In this document: positions 1 through 14,500 of the stretch, piece after piece | How the letters are laid out: each line of letters starts with the position of its first letter | Position numbering within the stretch: the first letter of the stretch is position 1 | Assembly (NCBI GenBank): GCA_964020975.1 | Contig: OZ026628.1 | Location: 54,350,971 to 54,414,970, forward strand | Length of the DNA: 64,000 bases | Direction of reading: 5' to 3' | DNA from: Hermodice carunculata | Taxonomy: Eukaryota > Annelida > Polychaeta > Eunicida > Amphinomidae | Made by a program: the position numbers and the translations under genes | The notes under the pieces: model-generated | Told to the model about the DNA's origin: nothing | Databases searched by the model: none | Seen by the model: only the letters and a program-made list of their open reading frames with translations

Positions 1-31
1 TCTTGCAAAATTTTGCGAAATTCGGGCCCTG
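1..31. mobile_element. Right end of a short palindromic MITE cut by the window edge
   Basis: The first 31 bases match the right end of the 128-134 bp element seen whole at 36849-36982 and 46259-46386 (TTGCGAAATTC then GGCCCTG). Confidence 0.6.
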
Positions 32-1200
32 TTTGCTGGTTCTTATTGTTGGTCTTTCAAGACCAGTTTCATGGTATTTGGTATGTTTTCAAACAATGTC
101 TATGTGACTTTGAAATGATGCATGTGTTTATTTTAGGACAGCTGCTGTAGATGATCAAATCATGATGGAACATATGCTTAGCAACAAGTGCTCCTAGTCC
201 TAGCATTTACACATTATTTTACTGAATTTTCATTTATCCTGCATGAAATTTCACTTGTCCCATGCAATAAGACATAGAATATTCTCTCGTATTTTTTTGT
301 TTGTTTTTGTTTTTTTTTTTATTTAAAAAAAAAAAAATTGGAACACTAACTGTAATATTATTCCTTGCCTATCATGGCAATTGTTAATTTTCTTTTTAAA
401 TCTTCAGGGCCCCCACCCCCACTATGTACTTTTTTTTTCTTTGTTCTTTTGGCGCAAGAGACTGAATGGCCAAAGCCCCATCCACGCTGTTAATAAAGAC
501 ATGTTGCCCTTTGATCCAAGATGAGGAAGCAACTCCTGTCTGTTGAGCACTCTTCTTCACTGAAATATATATATATGTAACACACTTTTTCATTTGTTAT
601 TTTTTTTAAGAAATGCTGACAAAATGTGCTGTCAATAGCCTCTTGTAAACTGGCCTATAAAATCCTTGAAAGTTATTGTATCAATACAAAACTTGTTTCT
701 AAAAAATCCAGGTATCAGTATGATAAGTAAAATGTATGGTTTTGTTGGTGACATTTGAAACATACGTGTAGTTCATCTATGTGAGGTCAAAGTCACATAA
801 CCATTGTGCAGGGCTCAATCCTTTCAACTACCGTAAGACACGGGCCATTGGGCTTCCTGTGACATGTTTTTGATATCATTTAGACGCTCACTGTGGTATA
901 TCCTCTTGAGTATGGCTACCAGACGAAATATTTCATTTGCACTTGATATTAATTCTGTTTGCCACAATAGACTGTGGCAGGTTCATACATCAGGCTGGCA
1001 GCTTGTACAACACCACAATAGACCAGGGCACCCAGGCCATGGCGAAAGCTGTTACAAGACAGTGGACAACAGGAATGAGAATTTTATTGGCATTTAGATG
1101 GCAAGGATTTTGCATTTCAAGTTGACAGCCATTTGCTACAGAAAGAAAGCACTGGCATGTTTCTAATATGACAAGAATGGCTGTCCACACTGGGATATAG
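32..1200. other. Upstream intron sequence, no gene seen
   Basis: AT-rich sequence with a T-rich then A-rich tract at about 292-339. I found no segment resembling the sortilin propeptide or first propeller blades. A stretch near 205-290 (CATTTATCC... TTCACTTGTCCC) resembles part of 59240-59370 and is probably a dispersed repeat. Confidence 0.6.
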
Positions 1201-1566
<366 letters not shown>

Positions 1567-1616
1567 GTACCAACAGTGACTTACTATTAATCATTGCACA
1601 GCATTATGCAGCAGAT

Positions 1617-1838
1617 CTAACCCCCCCCCCCCCCCCCCCCCGAACTGGCCAAAACCGGCTGGTGGTCAAATGTGGTCCGCTCAACATTTTCAATAGTAAT
1701 GAAAAACAATTTGACTAAGAAATTTTTAACGAGACCTATTAAGATCACATCTCCCATGCCAACAACTCTCCTTGCAAAGCACCCAGCCCATACCAAGGAA
1801 AGCTGTTGACTCTGTTTTAATTAAAGGGGAAGGGTTAA
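1617..1838. mobile_element. TTAA-type hairpin MITE (family F1), degraded; left end is a C-run
   Basis: Contains the family body (CCGGCTGGTGGTCAAATG, then GACCTATTAAGATCACAT) and ends GGGGAAGGGTTAA. The left terminal repeat has become a run of 21 C (1621-1641). The central hairpin (about 1760-1810) is eroded. Confidence 0.75.
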
Positions 1839-2046
1839 AGCAGCCCAAGTGGGCTGTTGGTCAGGTGTCTGCTTCAAAGTTTTAACAAATTTCAACCGTA
1901 ATAAAAAACAATTTGATGGGGAATTGTAGATGAGACAAATGAAGATCACATGGTCAAGGTCAACAGCTTTCCATGGTATGGGGTGGGCAGTAAGTGGCCA
2001 ATCCATGCCAAGGAAAGCCATTGATTCAGTCTTTATTTGACTCATT
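1839..2046. mobile_element. Second F1 MITE copy, truncated, abutting the first
   Basis: Same order of blocks as 50474-50713: GTCAGGTGTCTGCTTCAAAG, an AACAATTTGAT block, AGATCACATGG, and an imperfect hairpin around 1960-2020 with GGTCAACAGCTTTCCATGG. Terminal repeats are lost. Confidence 0.65.
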
Positions 2047-2286
2047 CCATACTATGGTCACAGGCCTTGGTCAGTGGTTCTGGCACTGCCTGGCAAGTCA
2101 TGCTGCAGCTGCCCTTGCGGCAGCTACAGCATGACTTGCCAGGCAGTGCCAGAACCACTGACTTAAGACTACATAGCATGTTGGTACTTGAGTGAAAGCT
2201 CTTTTCATGAAGAATTTAAATATGCAATTGTCGTCTTAAATCTAGGTAAATATACGGAAATATCAGGGACTGGTATGAAATGAGTA
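2040..2286. mobile_element. Hairpin MITE (family F3) with a stem of about 40 bp
   Basis: Ends CTCATTCCATAC and GGTATGAAATGAG are inverted. The core at about 2074-2160 pairs AGTGGTTCTGGCACTGCC with GGCAGTGCCAGAACCACT and continues inward almost perfectly. An inverted copy with a decayed right arm lies at 58833-59041. Confidence 0.8.
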
Positions 2287-2442
2287 AAGGAGGAATGGGT
2301 TAACTGTAACAGAGAGTGAGTATGGCATATAGTGATTTCTGTTTATTGCATGCAATTTGGTAGCAAATTCAACCTATATGCACTGAATAGGAAAAACCTG
2401 GAATAAAATGGAAAATTAATCTATTTTTCTATCTCTTTTCAG

Positions 2443-2507
2443 ACAATCCTGGTTGTCACCACAGAGGAAATGCTCATTTTTGCAAAACCGTCAACTTTAT
2501 ATAGAAG
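2443..2507 (+). CDS. SORT1: Sortilin visible exon 1 (propeller)
   Basis: Acceptor TCTCTTTTCAG, donor GTAAGG. Reads [10 protein letters not shown] then LYR, aligning with human VILVLTTFHVP...KLYRS. Starts in phase 0 and ends with two bases of a Ser codon completed by the next exon. Confidence 0.93.
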
Positions 2508-5500
2508 GTAAGGCTTAAAGTTTTAACAAATATTTTGTACATGTAATTTAGTAATTGCACATGTAATAAGCCAAAATAGTTTAAAATTGGTTTACAAGCA
2601 ATGTTTTAGATTTTTGTGGCACCAGTTTTTAGCTCTGCTGACCACAGGTCATGATGATACAGCATGGTTGATAAATTGCAAATCTACTTTACTTTTGTAT
2701 TATTTTTCAATGATTTTAAATGATTTATTGTATAATGGATGTTATTTGATTACCACTTCACATTGTAGTGTACCTAATTTTTGTAAGTACGTTGTTTTGG
2801 TTGAATATTAAGCTGAAATCAGGAGCTTCTCTCACAGATACATGATGTCAAGGTGTTCCATGCTAAAAAGATGTTCTGATAGTTGTCTGGTGAAGACTAG
2901 TTATTATCTTTTCAGGCAGATACAAAGCCTTGGTGGAAAAGTACCTGTTGAATGTGTTTTAGTAAAAAAAAAAAAAAATCAAAATTTGATTATTTTAGAT
3001 TATCATTGCATTTTATTTATTATAACATTGAAAATTTCATACATGTATATACATATACTAATCATTCACATGATGAGAATTACCTGCTGTTCACGGTATG
3101 ATGATGTCATTATAATTTAAACTCTTAATATGGTATAACACAGCTATATATAGCACTTGATCAGTTACAGGGACTGCGGGTGCCATTAGCCAATTAGCCA
3201 GGTGCTAGAATTTCATTTATTTGGCTAAAGAAATATGCAGTATCAATTATATAACAGTCAGGTAGGATTTTGCAGTGATTTCTGTTTTGTGTCATGATTT
3301 GACCACAAGTTTTGGAGGTCTAGATCTGTCCCTGAGTTGCAACTCATGAGTTTTACCATTTTTGCTATAGATTAAATTAACTGACCTGTGGAAAATGACT
3401 TACAACAGTGAGGAAAGTTATGCACACCTGGTTGTGGGAAGAAATGTAAATTAAGTATGGCCTGACAGAATCACTGGTGAGAAATGACAAGCAAAGATAA
3501 TGGCTGATGTCCGATTTCCTGTATTGACAGATTTCCCATATTAATTGTCATACAGAAATGTTGCAGGCCGTGTGGTTTTTGTGAGGCAAACAAGAAAGCA
3601 CCTGTTCCCCAATTGTTTCTTAAAGCTATATGAATTGAAATGGAAGGAAGGTTATAGATCTGCGGTGCGACAAGGCTGGCAGATGTATTCAGCCAGTGGG
3701 TTAAAATCTTCGCTCTTTGTTTACAGCACAGACTATGGCAAGACCTTCAGCAACATAAACCACAAAGTGAAAAACGCATTTATTCGCAAAACCAATGGCC
3801 TGCAGAAGCATCCGTATGTGCCACAGAAGGTGAGTTAAGAAGGCAAATAGAAAGGTCTGGGATACATCCCATCAGTTGTCATCCCTAATAAAATAAAGCA
3901 TGCAAAGGTGCGAGAAATGACCAAGTTGTTTATGTACATGTACAGTGGGATTTGTCATCAAAGCCACATTTCTGGCACACTGGGATGGCCTTATAAGATG
4001 GGGACCACTGTCTTTGCTGACAAGGGCCTTGATCCTTGTTTTTATGTGTTACATGGCAAGTCATGTGAAAGTGGCAGAATTTAGTAGGCAATGCAAAATA
4101 TCTTTGGTTAAATGGTACGTGGAATGAGTGCTGACTAGGTTTTCATTTTAAAGTTACATGTACATAGTAAGTAGGAGGACAGAGGGTCAGTTTAGAAGGT
4201 AGGAAATGGAAGAATCAGCAATACGCTGTGAAACCATTTGGTTGGAAGTTGAAGGTGCAGGAAGCCAAGTAGACTGGCATTTGCATCACCCACCCCTTTT
4301 TTTCAGCTCAGCTGGCTTGTCAGCCAACAGAGCTTATGCCATCGAGCTTCGTCTGTCGTCAATTCACAATTCACATTTCAAATTTTTCACTAATAATTAT
4401 TAGCCAGATTCACTTCAAACTTGGGGGCAATGTACCTTGGGTGGGTCTCGACCAAGTTGATTAAATGGTCATGCTCCAGTGATTTTTATATTTTTTTATG
4501 AATTGTTTTGTTCTTTTATTGAGCAAATCTTTAAAAAAATCTCCAAAACTGCTCACCCAATTGCTGTGATATCACACAGGAACACTCCTAGGGACTCCTA
4601 GTTCTTAATTTGTTCCCCAGGTGGTGCTACAACTTTTTTTTATGATTTTTGTGTGTTTTCACAATTTTTTACTTCTCCAGAAGAACTGGTTCTCAGATTA
4701 AGCTGAAACTTTGTGAATATGTTCCTTGTGCAAGTGTGAAACCGACTTGTTCACTAAGTGGTACTGCGGTGGATTCATGATTTTAAATGATTTTTTTCAA
4801 TTATGATACTTATGGGTAAATGCATCTTTCCTATTGATTACTGTATAAGGCAATAGGCATTCTAATGCTCAATATCAAGTATTTTCTCCACGAAGTAGCA
4901 ATATTCTTTTTAAAGTTCTCTTTAAATATTCTTCAATTTCTCATGCTCCAGTAAAATTTATGTTTTTGGTGACTTTATTTCTTTTCGCAGATCTTTGAAA
5001 TACTCTTGAATGCCATATGCACTAAGCTAAAGCTCAACACAGATCTATTCAGTTGCAGCTTTGATTTTGTGAACAAGCTTAGGTTAGATGAGCGTGGGCT
5101 GTTAGTTCACAGAGCCCTCTAGTTCGTAAACCATGAGTGATCCCTAAAATTCTATAGAAATTGGTTTATGAACAGCTTCCCATACAATACAAAAACCATT
5201 GACCAGTAATTCGGGTGTTTTCTATAAACTTGACTTAATTTTTTTAATGGTTCTATAACCTGGTTGTGAGAAAATACAAAGTGAGTCCACCAGGAAGCAG
5301 TGAATGAAATGCACCTACTTTTGATTGTGTTGATTCCCTTACAAAACTTAATGTCGGGATTATATTGGGATAATGTTGGGATCATGTTGGACTTACTATG
5401 TTGGGAGACAATGGGTAATGTTGGGATACAGACGTTGGGATGACATTGGGATTTGGTAAAATCCCAACATTTACTTAGCAAATTAACAAGAAGGAGGTGC

Positions 5501-8500
5501 CTGAATGCAGGGGTAAAATTTTGTTGGGACATGTTGGAATATGTTGGGATGATGTAGGAGTAATGTTGGGAAAAGTTAGAGTAATGTTGGGAGATGTTGG
5601 AGTAACATTGGGAGATGTTGGAGACTAATAGGAGGAAGCCCTATAGTCCAGCATTTCCCAACATGTTGGGATGATGTCGGACTCCTGTCGTTGCATAATG
5701 TAGTCAGGTCTCCACAGTATCAGTCTCTTAGCTAGCATGTTGGGAGAAGTTGGACCAATATCCCAACATCCCCCCAACATGTTGGGAAATGTTGTCCAGA
5801 GCAATGACCCAACAAATCCCAACATGTTGGGAAACATTGGGCCTACATCCCAACATCTATTAGCATGTTGGGAGAAGTTGGACCAACATCCCGACGTCCC
5901 CCCAACATGCTGGGAAACCTTGGGCCTGCATCCCAACATCTCCCATGTTGGAAAACGTTGGGCCTACATCCCAACATGTTGGGAGATGGCTTCAGATCAA
6001 ATCTTTTGTTGTAGAGAGCCTCCTTTTCACCATTACTTTTCTTCTAAAAACTATAATGAATAAAAAACAAGAAGACAGAGCTGTTGTATAATAATTCATG
6101 TGTATTATAGTACATGTATAATACACAGATTCACCAGTATTAAAGACAAAGTGTTCACTATATGCCTTCCTTCAACTGGCGGCATAAATGTTGTACAGTC
6201 CAGAGTTTCAGATCCATATTCATTATCATTGGTTGCAGTTGCTCACTGTTGAGCAGATGGTCTCACAACTTCTTGCAGCTTGCGCTTGATGTCCCCATTT
6301 GTGGTGCAAGGGTATGCTTCTTGTAGCAGTTCTGAAAAATGGAAAACAAATGTGCAAGGACACAGCAAAATAAAATGTTAAAAGTGTAACATTTACAAAT
6401 TGTCAAAAAGTTTGGTTGAAATACTTTGCTAAGGGTTCCTGCCTTTATCCCACTATGCATGAAATGTTTAATGATTTTTCAAAGTACATGTACATTGTAT
6501 ATGGGTTTTGATTGACAATTTAAAATGAATTTCACCGCTCCAGTACTTACATAAAATAAATGGACTTTTATGGGTTTGCATGCCTCAGCAGTTTCCATGT
6601 TTAAAAGTCTTACAGTAACTTTACGGACACAGTATGCAATGACCCAGGTCCTGTACTCTGAAATTCATTATATTTTTAAACAAAATTACTCCAACAAGCT
6701 TACATTTTCATATTGAAAACTTTTCATTTGCAAGATATTTTTTTATATGCTTCTACAAGGAAAATTACAGGTGCAGATTACTATATGTCATAAATATCTT
6801 TCTGTAAGCAATCATACAATTAAAGTGAGAAACAATAAATCAATTTATAGTTCTAAATAAAAGATCACAATGAAACATTTATATTATTTGTAAATTCCAC
6901 AAGGTCCAGAATGACATGTTGACCCTGGCCTTTGGCAACTTCACCTGGCTAGATGTAAATTTGGACAATATTCTGATGTCCTATTTTCACCATAAAGACC
7001 ACATTGGACGAAATGGGTTTAAGCCAGGAAAACTTCAAGGGTGAGAATGACATCTCTTCTGGAAAAGCTGGACTGTGAGGCTGAATCTACAATCAGCTGA
7101 TATGTGTCTGTTACAGTTCATAACCTTCATTCAAATATAGCTTTACTGACCAGATATAATATCCAATCCAGATAGATCATTCAGACCACTTGTTTTGTGG
7201 ACTTTTTTTTTGGGGGGGGGGGGGGGGGGGGGCTTCCCTTCATTCGTTGTATAATTCCCCATAAAAAATGTACATTGGTATTCCACTGAAATAGCAGTGG
7301 TATTTCACTTGAATCAACTTGACATTTCATTGGAATGCCAGTGGAAATGTACTTTGAGCATATATTACATTATTTATTTTAGTGGCAAATGACCCTTTCT
7401 ATAAGACCAATATTCCAGTAAAAATTTGCCTACTCTATTCATACTCACTGCAGTATTCGATTTCTTTGATCATGGAAGTGCAAGATGTTGATGCATGTTA
7501 ATTTGTGTTTAAATATAATCTTCCATCTCAGTACAGCCATTGCGTTAATGTTTATCAACACAGCTTTGTACATCTGCTGGGCTCTAATTAGTTACAGCCA
7601 GGTCAAGTCCCCTGTGGTTTGGGTAAACTAAGTCGGCAGGCTGTGCTATATATGGCCAAGGCATCTTGATGTGGCTGACCATACAGAGGGTTTTTAAAGG
7701 CAGTATATATAGATCCCAGCCTGACAACACAATGGAGAGTCATATATGCTGTGAAAGCTGAATTCTTTGTGATCCACACCCTGAAATTCATGAGCATTGC
7801 AGAAAGTATGCTTAAATTTATACTTACTTTGGTCTCTTGTGCCAATAATGATGTCAACATAATCCTTGGATATCACCACAGCCCATGTGGGTCTGTCCTT
7901 TTGTATGATAGTCTTGCATTCAGTTGCCTTTGTTAGATGGACAAATTTCACACTGCACCATGGCCATGTATACCACTTGGAGCTGAGGTTTGAGCTTAAG
8001 CTATCCACATGCCTGCCAGTATGCTATAATGTCCTTGAAGCCATCATTATCTTTAAAAAAACATCACAAGATGATGTTTTGTAATACTTAATCATGAACC
8101 CGCCATAGCTCTTTTAAATTTGACGATGCCCAGCCTGGCAGCCTCGCTTTCAGGCCCGCCTCAGCCAATCAACCACTGGGTATTTAGATGAGTCGGGATG
8201 ACTGGTACAGTATAAACAGTTGAAACTTGATCCCTGTGCTCTCAGGGTGAAGATATATATTGAGGCACAATGATGTGAGCATGATCAAACATAATCCACA
8301 TGATCACAAAAACTCCTTGGTATGGATGTGATTTATGCTGTTTGTGTATTTGCTGTCATATTCTTCAAAAGAAAAAAAATTTAAAAAAAATTGTCTGGTA
8401 AACTGCTAAAATTTCAAGTATATGTTTTTAGAATATCCCATACCCATGAAGTGACAATATTTTTACATGCCTACTAAGAGTTTAATGATTCAAAATGCCG

Positions 8501-11500
8501 TTGTTCATTGCTTGCCAACAAAGTGACAATGTCAACACAAGATGTCTTTGATTAACTTACTTATATTCATGTCATCACTCGTCATCTTTTGCAGTAAAGT
8601 GAGAATTTTTTTTGACCATGACAATGACTTCATAATGTCAGTTTGAGTGCGATGTTATAATGATTGGGATAAGTCAAATTTCACTGGGAAAATATATATG
8701 AATTCCAGTGGAATTTAAAATGAGGAAAAAATTCCACTGGGAATTCTGATCAGGGTAAAAAAAAAAAAACAGTGAGATACCAGTGGAATTCCAGGGGGGG
8801 GGGGGGGGGCAAAAATTCCATTGAAATTCAATTGATGGAAAAAATTCCATTGAAATTTCAGTGATTTGCTGAGTTTCCAAAGAGTTAAATGGGTTGTTCT
8901 CATGTTTTTGTAAGCAAATTTATGTATGTATACATAGAAAGGATATATTTTTTTAAAATGTGTGAGTCTGTTGTTCCAACTAGGGCCTGCCATGAAAAAT
9001 TGACCAAGTTTGTGCTCCAGCATTATCCCAATGTGTTCCAACTTGATCCCAACATGTCAGGACCCTGCATACTTTACAGAGTCTGTTCTTCTAGCATGAG
9101 AAATTGACAAAGTTTTGAGCTCCAACATGGTTCCAATGCATTCCAACACGATCCCAACATGTCAGGATCCTGAAAATTTACAGAGTCTGTTCTTCCAGCA
9201 TGGGTCGACATGAAAAGTTGGCAAAGTTCTGTGCTCCAACTTGATCCCAACAATGTGTTGCCTGAAAATTTTGGTTAAGTTGTTGTTCTGACATCATCCC
9301 AACATACTCCGACGTGATCCTGACATTACAGCAACTAAAAAATTTAATAAGGTTGGTTGCTCCAGTCTGATCCCAATATAACCCAACATGCTCCCAACAC
9401 TGAAAACTTGATGAAGTTTGTTACCCCAATGTGATCCCATCATGCCCCAACATGATTCCAAAATACCCTGACATGATCCCAACATTACCCAACAGAATCC
9501 AACATTGCAAAATTGGCAAAGTGATATGCTCCAACATGATCCCAATGTAAATCCAACTTGATCCCTATGTCATCCCGACATCATCCCAACATACCCAACA
9601 TTATTCCAACATTTTCCCGACATTTTTCCGACATTTAGTTTTGTAAGGGTTGTGACAGATTTTGCATTTCAGGTATTTAAACTGAAGGTTTCATTTCAAT
9701 ATTTTGGACATACATGAATGAATACGTAGTTTCCATTGAAGCCATTTTGCAGTAATATTTAATGTGTGTTTATTTTCAATGTGTTTTGCCATCAGCAAGT
9801 TTAAAAATGTGATTAGTTTTTCTTCAAAGTTGAGTGAATTTACTTTATGTTGCTTTAATTTCGCTGTACCCTTGTTTTCGCTCATTTCACTGATGGCACG
9901 AAACAGTGATAATAAAAGCACAGTGAAATAGTCTTTTAACGTTGTTTGAATAGGAGTTATGTCAAAAACAGTGAAATTAAAACTAAGTGAAAAGTCAAAA
10001 GTACAAAAACAATAACAATTTATACACGCAAAAATAAAGCAATTTACTGTACAGCTGGACTCGCGCTAGCCATTCACCAATTTGCCAGTGGCAAAAAATG
10101 GTTGATCCAGCGAAGAAAACTTCGAACAAGTTTGCCAGTTTGGCGAAGAAAAAAATTCTGCATGATCGATTTTCCTGTATAATATCCCTGCAGAAAAAGG
10201 AATTTTCCTCATCAAAATAGTGGAAAGAAAACTTTATTGAACTTCAAATGGACTTCAGTGGTAGCAAACCTATTTTAAACACATAAATTGTTGTGTTTCT
10301 TTCCAAAGTTCAGGCATAAACATCTCTTGCTTCTCCCCTACCAATGTCACAAAGGCAAATCAACCTGACCAAAAATACATACTTGTTTTGAGACCGTATT
10401 GTGATTTCCGACATCCAGTATTGGTCCTCATGAAAGCTAGTTTGTTGTCACAGTGCTGTATTTATCCATTAAGGTCTGAAGACAGGGATTTTATGATACA
10501 TTTCTACCCTAGAGGGGCAAAATTAAATGAAATATACAAATAAAAAAATTAACGTGCTCAGCGGCCATGTTGAATGTATATGTACTGCTATCTGGTGGCC
10601 AAAAAGGGAAGTGCATGCAGAAGCTTGTCTGCTTCAAGCAGTCTGATATAGGCCTGCACATACTTAGTTAAGAAGCAAGTTTTCTTAAATTAGAACTTTG
10701 ATAATGAAAATCTATTTGGTTCATGCTGATTGAAAGGAACACTTAATTTTATGCAGCTGAGATTTCAAATACCACATGCACATCACATAATTGTGTATAT
10801 CTGTGGAAGCTGTCATTCTGCCAGTGTAAACAATGCATTGTTTTTTTTGTTTTTTTTTTGTTTTGTTTCACAGTCTGGGTCCATTTACTTTCAGTCTGAG
10901 TTAAATGTGTGCTTGTACATATTTTCAAAACTGAAATTCCGTATCAATTAATTTGTTTTCTACCAAATGGAGATAACCAAGATTACCTGAAATCAAATAT
11001 TCAGTTTCTACATTTTCCTATGAATTTAACCACTGTATACAAGCAGACATTGGAAAATCAATCATTAATTGTATTAGGCAATTGATGGAAATAAAATATT
11101 ATTATCATGGTCAAAAAAATATACAAAAAGCTCATACTTAAAAGTGTTAAACCTTAAAAAACAGTAAAAGGCACCATTACACATAAAATGATATTGAGTT
11201 CTAGCAGATATCTTGGGCACTGATCTTGTGTCCAAGTTTTATCAATGTAAACTTGCCAAAAATAAATAAATACATGTCACATTAACAGGAGTTAAGTTTG
11301 GCTAAAGAAGATAAAATTTGGCTTAAAGAAATTTTGCAGCTTTAGCCAAATTGGCTGAAAGGTAAAAATTCCTGGCGCTAGCCCGGTACAGTAATGCAAA
11401 TTGGATGATGTCCTTTGACATGATGGGGAAAATGCAAAGACAGAACAAAGAAAACTTGTTAAATGTGCAAATACATGTAAACCCAACTTTGTGCATGAAT

Positions 11501-14500
11501 ATGGAGCTTTATCTTAACTCAAAATAAATATATTTGGAAAATCAGGAACTGAAATTGCCTCCACAGCAGACCAAGTTCCATGTTATTGCTACTACACTTG
11601 TTGTGCCCTTCTTTGACAGTATTTCATTTATAGTAAAGGAGATAAAACTATATGGTGACCCTGTTCCTAGATGGAGACATCAATCAGGAAGTTGATCTTT
11701 GCTCATCAACACTTTGGCCAGTAGCAATAGCAGCCGCTGGTCCCCGGTGTTCTGCAACCTGTTACCATGGTAACCATACCCTACCTATTAGAAACTGAGT
11801 CACTTTTCCAATGCCAAAACAGTGACCTTGTTAAACAAGGGCAGACCTCAACAGAGCAAACATGACACAGGACCTTGATCTGCTTTGGAGGCAAGAACTG
11901 ATCATGGAATAAGTTTATAGATGTCAATGTTTGTTGTTGCAGGTGTACCTGTTGTGCCACCCAGCTCATTCAATATTAGGCCAAAGTTCCACAATAAGTC
12001 AAGACATGTGGATCACAGATGATGGGGGAAATTCTTTCCAGAAGTATCAGTTACCATTCCTGCTCCAGGGTGCTCTTGTCTTTCACCCCAACCGCAAGTA
12101 CGTCAATTGGGTCCTGGCCCTGGACCAGAGCAAACAGGTCAGTGATGGGGTTTGCATAAGGACTTAATAAGGTTGTGACACACACTATAGTAAAACCTTT
12201 TTTGAGAGACCACCCCTAGGGCAGACGAAAAAGTGGTTGCATAAGGCAGGTGGTCTCTCAATAGAGGTGTAATAACATGGGAATGATGGCAAAATGGACA
12301 TGGTAAACATGGTTTCAAAAGGCACGTGGTCTTCCCTTACAGTGGTCTCTCAAAACAGGTTTCACTGTTTTAATAAAAAGGTGACACAGGGACTATTAAT
12401 AAAAGGGTGACACAGGGACTTTTAATAAGGGTGTGACATAGGGACTATTCATTTAAGGGTGACACAGGGACTATTCATAATAGGGTGACATGGACTATTC
12501 ATAAAAGGGTGACATAGGGACTATTAGTAAAAGAGTGACACAGGGACTATTCTTAAAAGGGTGACACAGGGACTATTCATAAAAAGGTTGACACAGGTAC
12601 TATTCATAAAAGGGTGACATAGGGACTATTCACAAAAGGGTGACACAGGGACTATTCATAAAAGGGTGACACAAGGACTATTCACAAAAGGTTGACAGGG
12701 CTATTCACAAAAGGTTGACACAGGGACTATTCACAAAAGGGTGACACAGGGACTATTCATAAAAGGGTGACACAGGGACTTTTCATAAAAAGTTGACACA
12801 AGGACTTTGAAAAGGGTGAAACAGAGACTATTAATAAGTCTGTGACACTGGAACTACTAATGTGGAGGTGACACAGACATTTAATAAAAAGCGGATCATG
12901 AAATCTGAATTGTGGGGTGGCACAGGAACGCTTCATAAGAGGGTGATGCAGAGACTCTTAATACAGTGGTGACACAGGGACTTAAAGGTGTAGATGAGGG
13001 ACTCTTAGGGTGGGCAGCACAGGAACTCTTATGGGTGGGAGGGGGGAAGTGCTACAGGAACTGTCCATGAGGGGTGGTGCAGGACTCTTAAGGGAGTGGC
13101 AGGGGGACTGCTTAAGAAGGGCCCAGGGGTGACATAGGGACACTTACCACTAACAGGGTGGCACAGGAACTTTTAATAAAGGGTGACACAGGGACTTTTA
13201 ATAAGGGAGTGACACAGAGACTTTTAATAGACCAGTTCATAGGACTCGGGTATATTCGGTTCACTTGGGGCAGCACACTCTGCTTTGATTACATTTTGTG
13301 CTCGACCATACTGCCCGGATTACATGTGGAAGGATAAGAAAGCAAAACACAGGATGTGCTTAGATTTAACGAAAAATCAAACCCTCAGCAAGTTATAAGT
13401 GCACGTTTCACCATTGTTGTGACATTTTAGGTAAAAGATTTGAACTGTTCTACACAATCCATGCTGTAATCACTAGCATTAGCCATGGCATCCGTTCAAT
13501 TTTATGAATATGAGTTGTTCCTGATTCCAAATAAATTGCTATAATTATATAGAACTCTACAGGTTTTCATTGAGTGGCACAGAATAGCACATCTTGCCAT
13601 GACTATCAGACTTGATACTGTTTGAATGTACATGGGCGTACACATTTGGGTTTCCTAAGGGGCAAATAACATATACATGTCAGGTTAACAGGAGTAAAGT
13701 TTGGCTAAAGAAGATAAAATTGGGCTAAAAGAGATTTTGCAGCTTTAGCCAAATTGGCTGAAATGTAAAAATTCCTCGGGTCAGCCCCTGTATAAGAAGG
13801 TATATTGTATTGTGAATTTAGAGCACATTAAACCGTGTTAAAAACGACAATGAAAAAGTTAATGATACGCCAAGCACATGCTGTCCACATACACCATGAT
13901 ATAACAAAAACATGATTTTGGAGGGCATTACACTTTTTGATTGGTTGGACATGAATGATGAGCAGGATGACACTTTCATTTAGTGCCTGAGCAATAAGAG
14001 AGAGGGCGCTAATAAAAGTAGAGGGCTGCTCATGACTGATGAAGGGCCTGTCAAAAAGTGTTAATACCTAACAAAATCATGTTATTTCTAGTATTACTAC
14101 CTCAATGCTGCATCCAGATGGTATAAAAAAACACAAAAAATATTGATTGAACAAACTTTAATACTGGTAAGTGTAAAGTGACAGAGACATACAATTATCA
14201 CTGCTTTCTCTGATGGGATGTATGTGGCAGCTTCTAGATGCGTTGTCTGCCAGATAGGCTTGGGGTCAAGGCCACAAGGTGAAGCAAAGGAGTTGAGCAT
14301 ATGAGCAAAGAGCTTATAAGTGCTCACCTCCCTGGCTGTTATAGCGTTTTACCATCCATGCAAAATAACACCAATCCACTAGAGAAAGCCCTGCTATGTA
14401 GTAATAATATAGGATATCTGGTCTCATTGTTTGTAATATATTTTCCAGATGTTGTATCTCAGCAAAGACGGAGGCAAAGCCTGGCTTCGAATCCAGCAGC

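Larger units (their letters stand above)
3830..11942. other. Intron of 8.1 kb, repeat-rich
   Basis: Holds a hairpin-headed element (4305-5125), two ATGTTGGG/CCCAACAT word arrays (5340-5995, 8996-9640), a CCAGTGGAATT array (8670-8880), T-run/G-run junctions and repeats at 9833 and 11283. No sortilin exon is needed here: the flanking exons join directly in phase 0. Confidence 0.8.

Noticed and set aside
970-1030. Upstream sortilin exon (CGRF... NTT resembling human CGRVRDF...NNT)
   Set aside because: Match stops after a few residues, no proper splice borders, and the expected RGSVSLSWVGD block is absent.
5625-6063. Open frames rich in NMLG / PTSQH on both strands
   Set aside because: Products of the ATGTTGGG word array, not genes.
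6903-7037. Extra sortilin exon
   Set aside because: Exons at 3727 and 11943 join in phase 0 and align without a gap; this piece would shift the frame.
12375-13235. CRISPR-like repeat array
   Set aside because: Contiguous minisatellite without unique spacers, in a eukaryotic intron.
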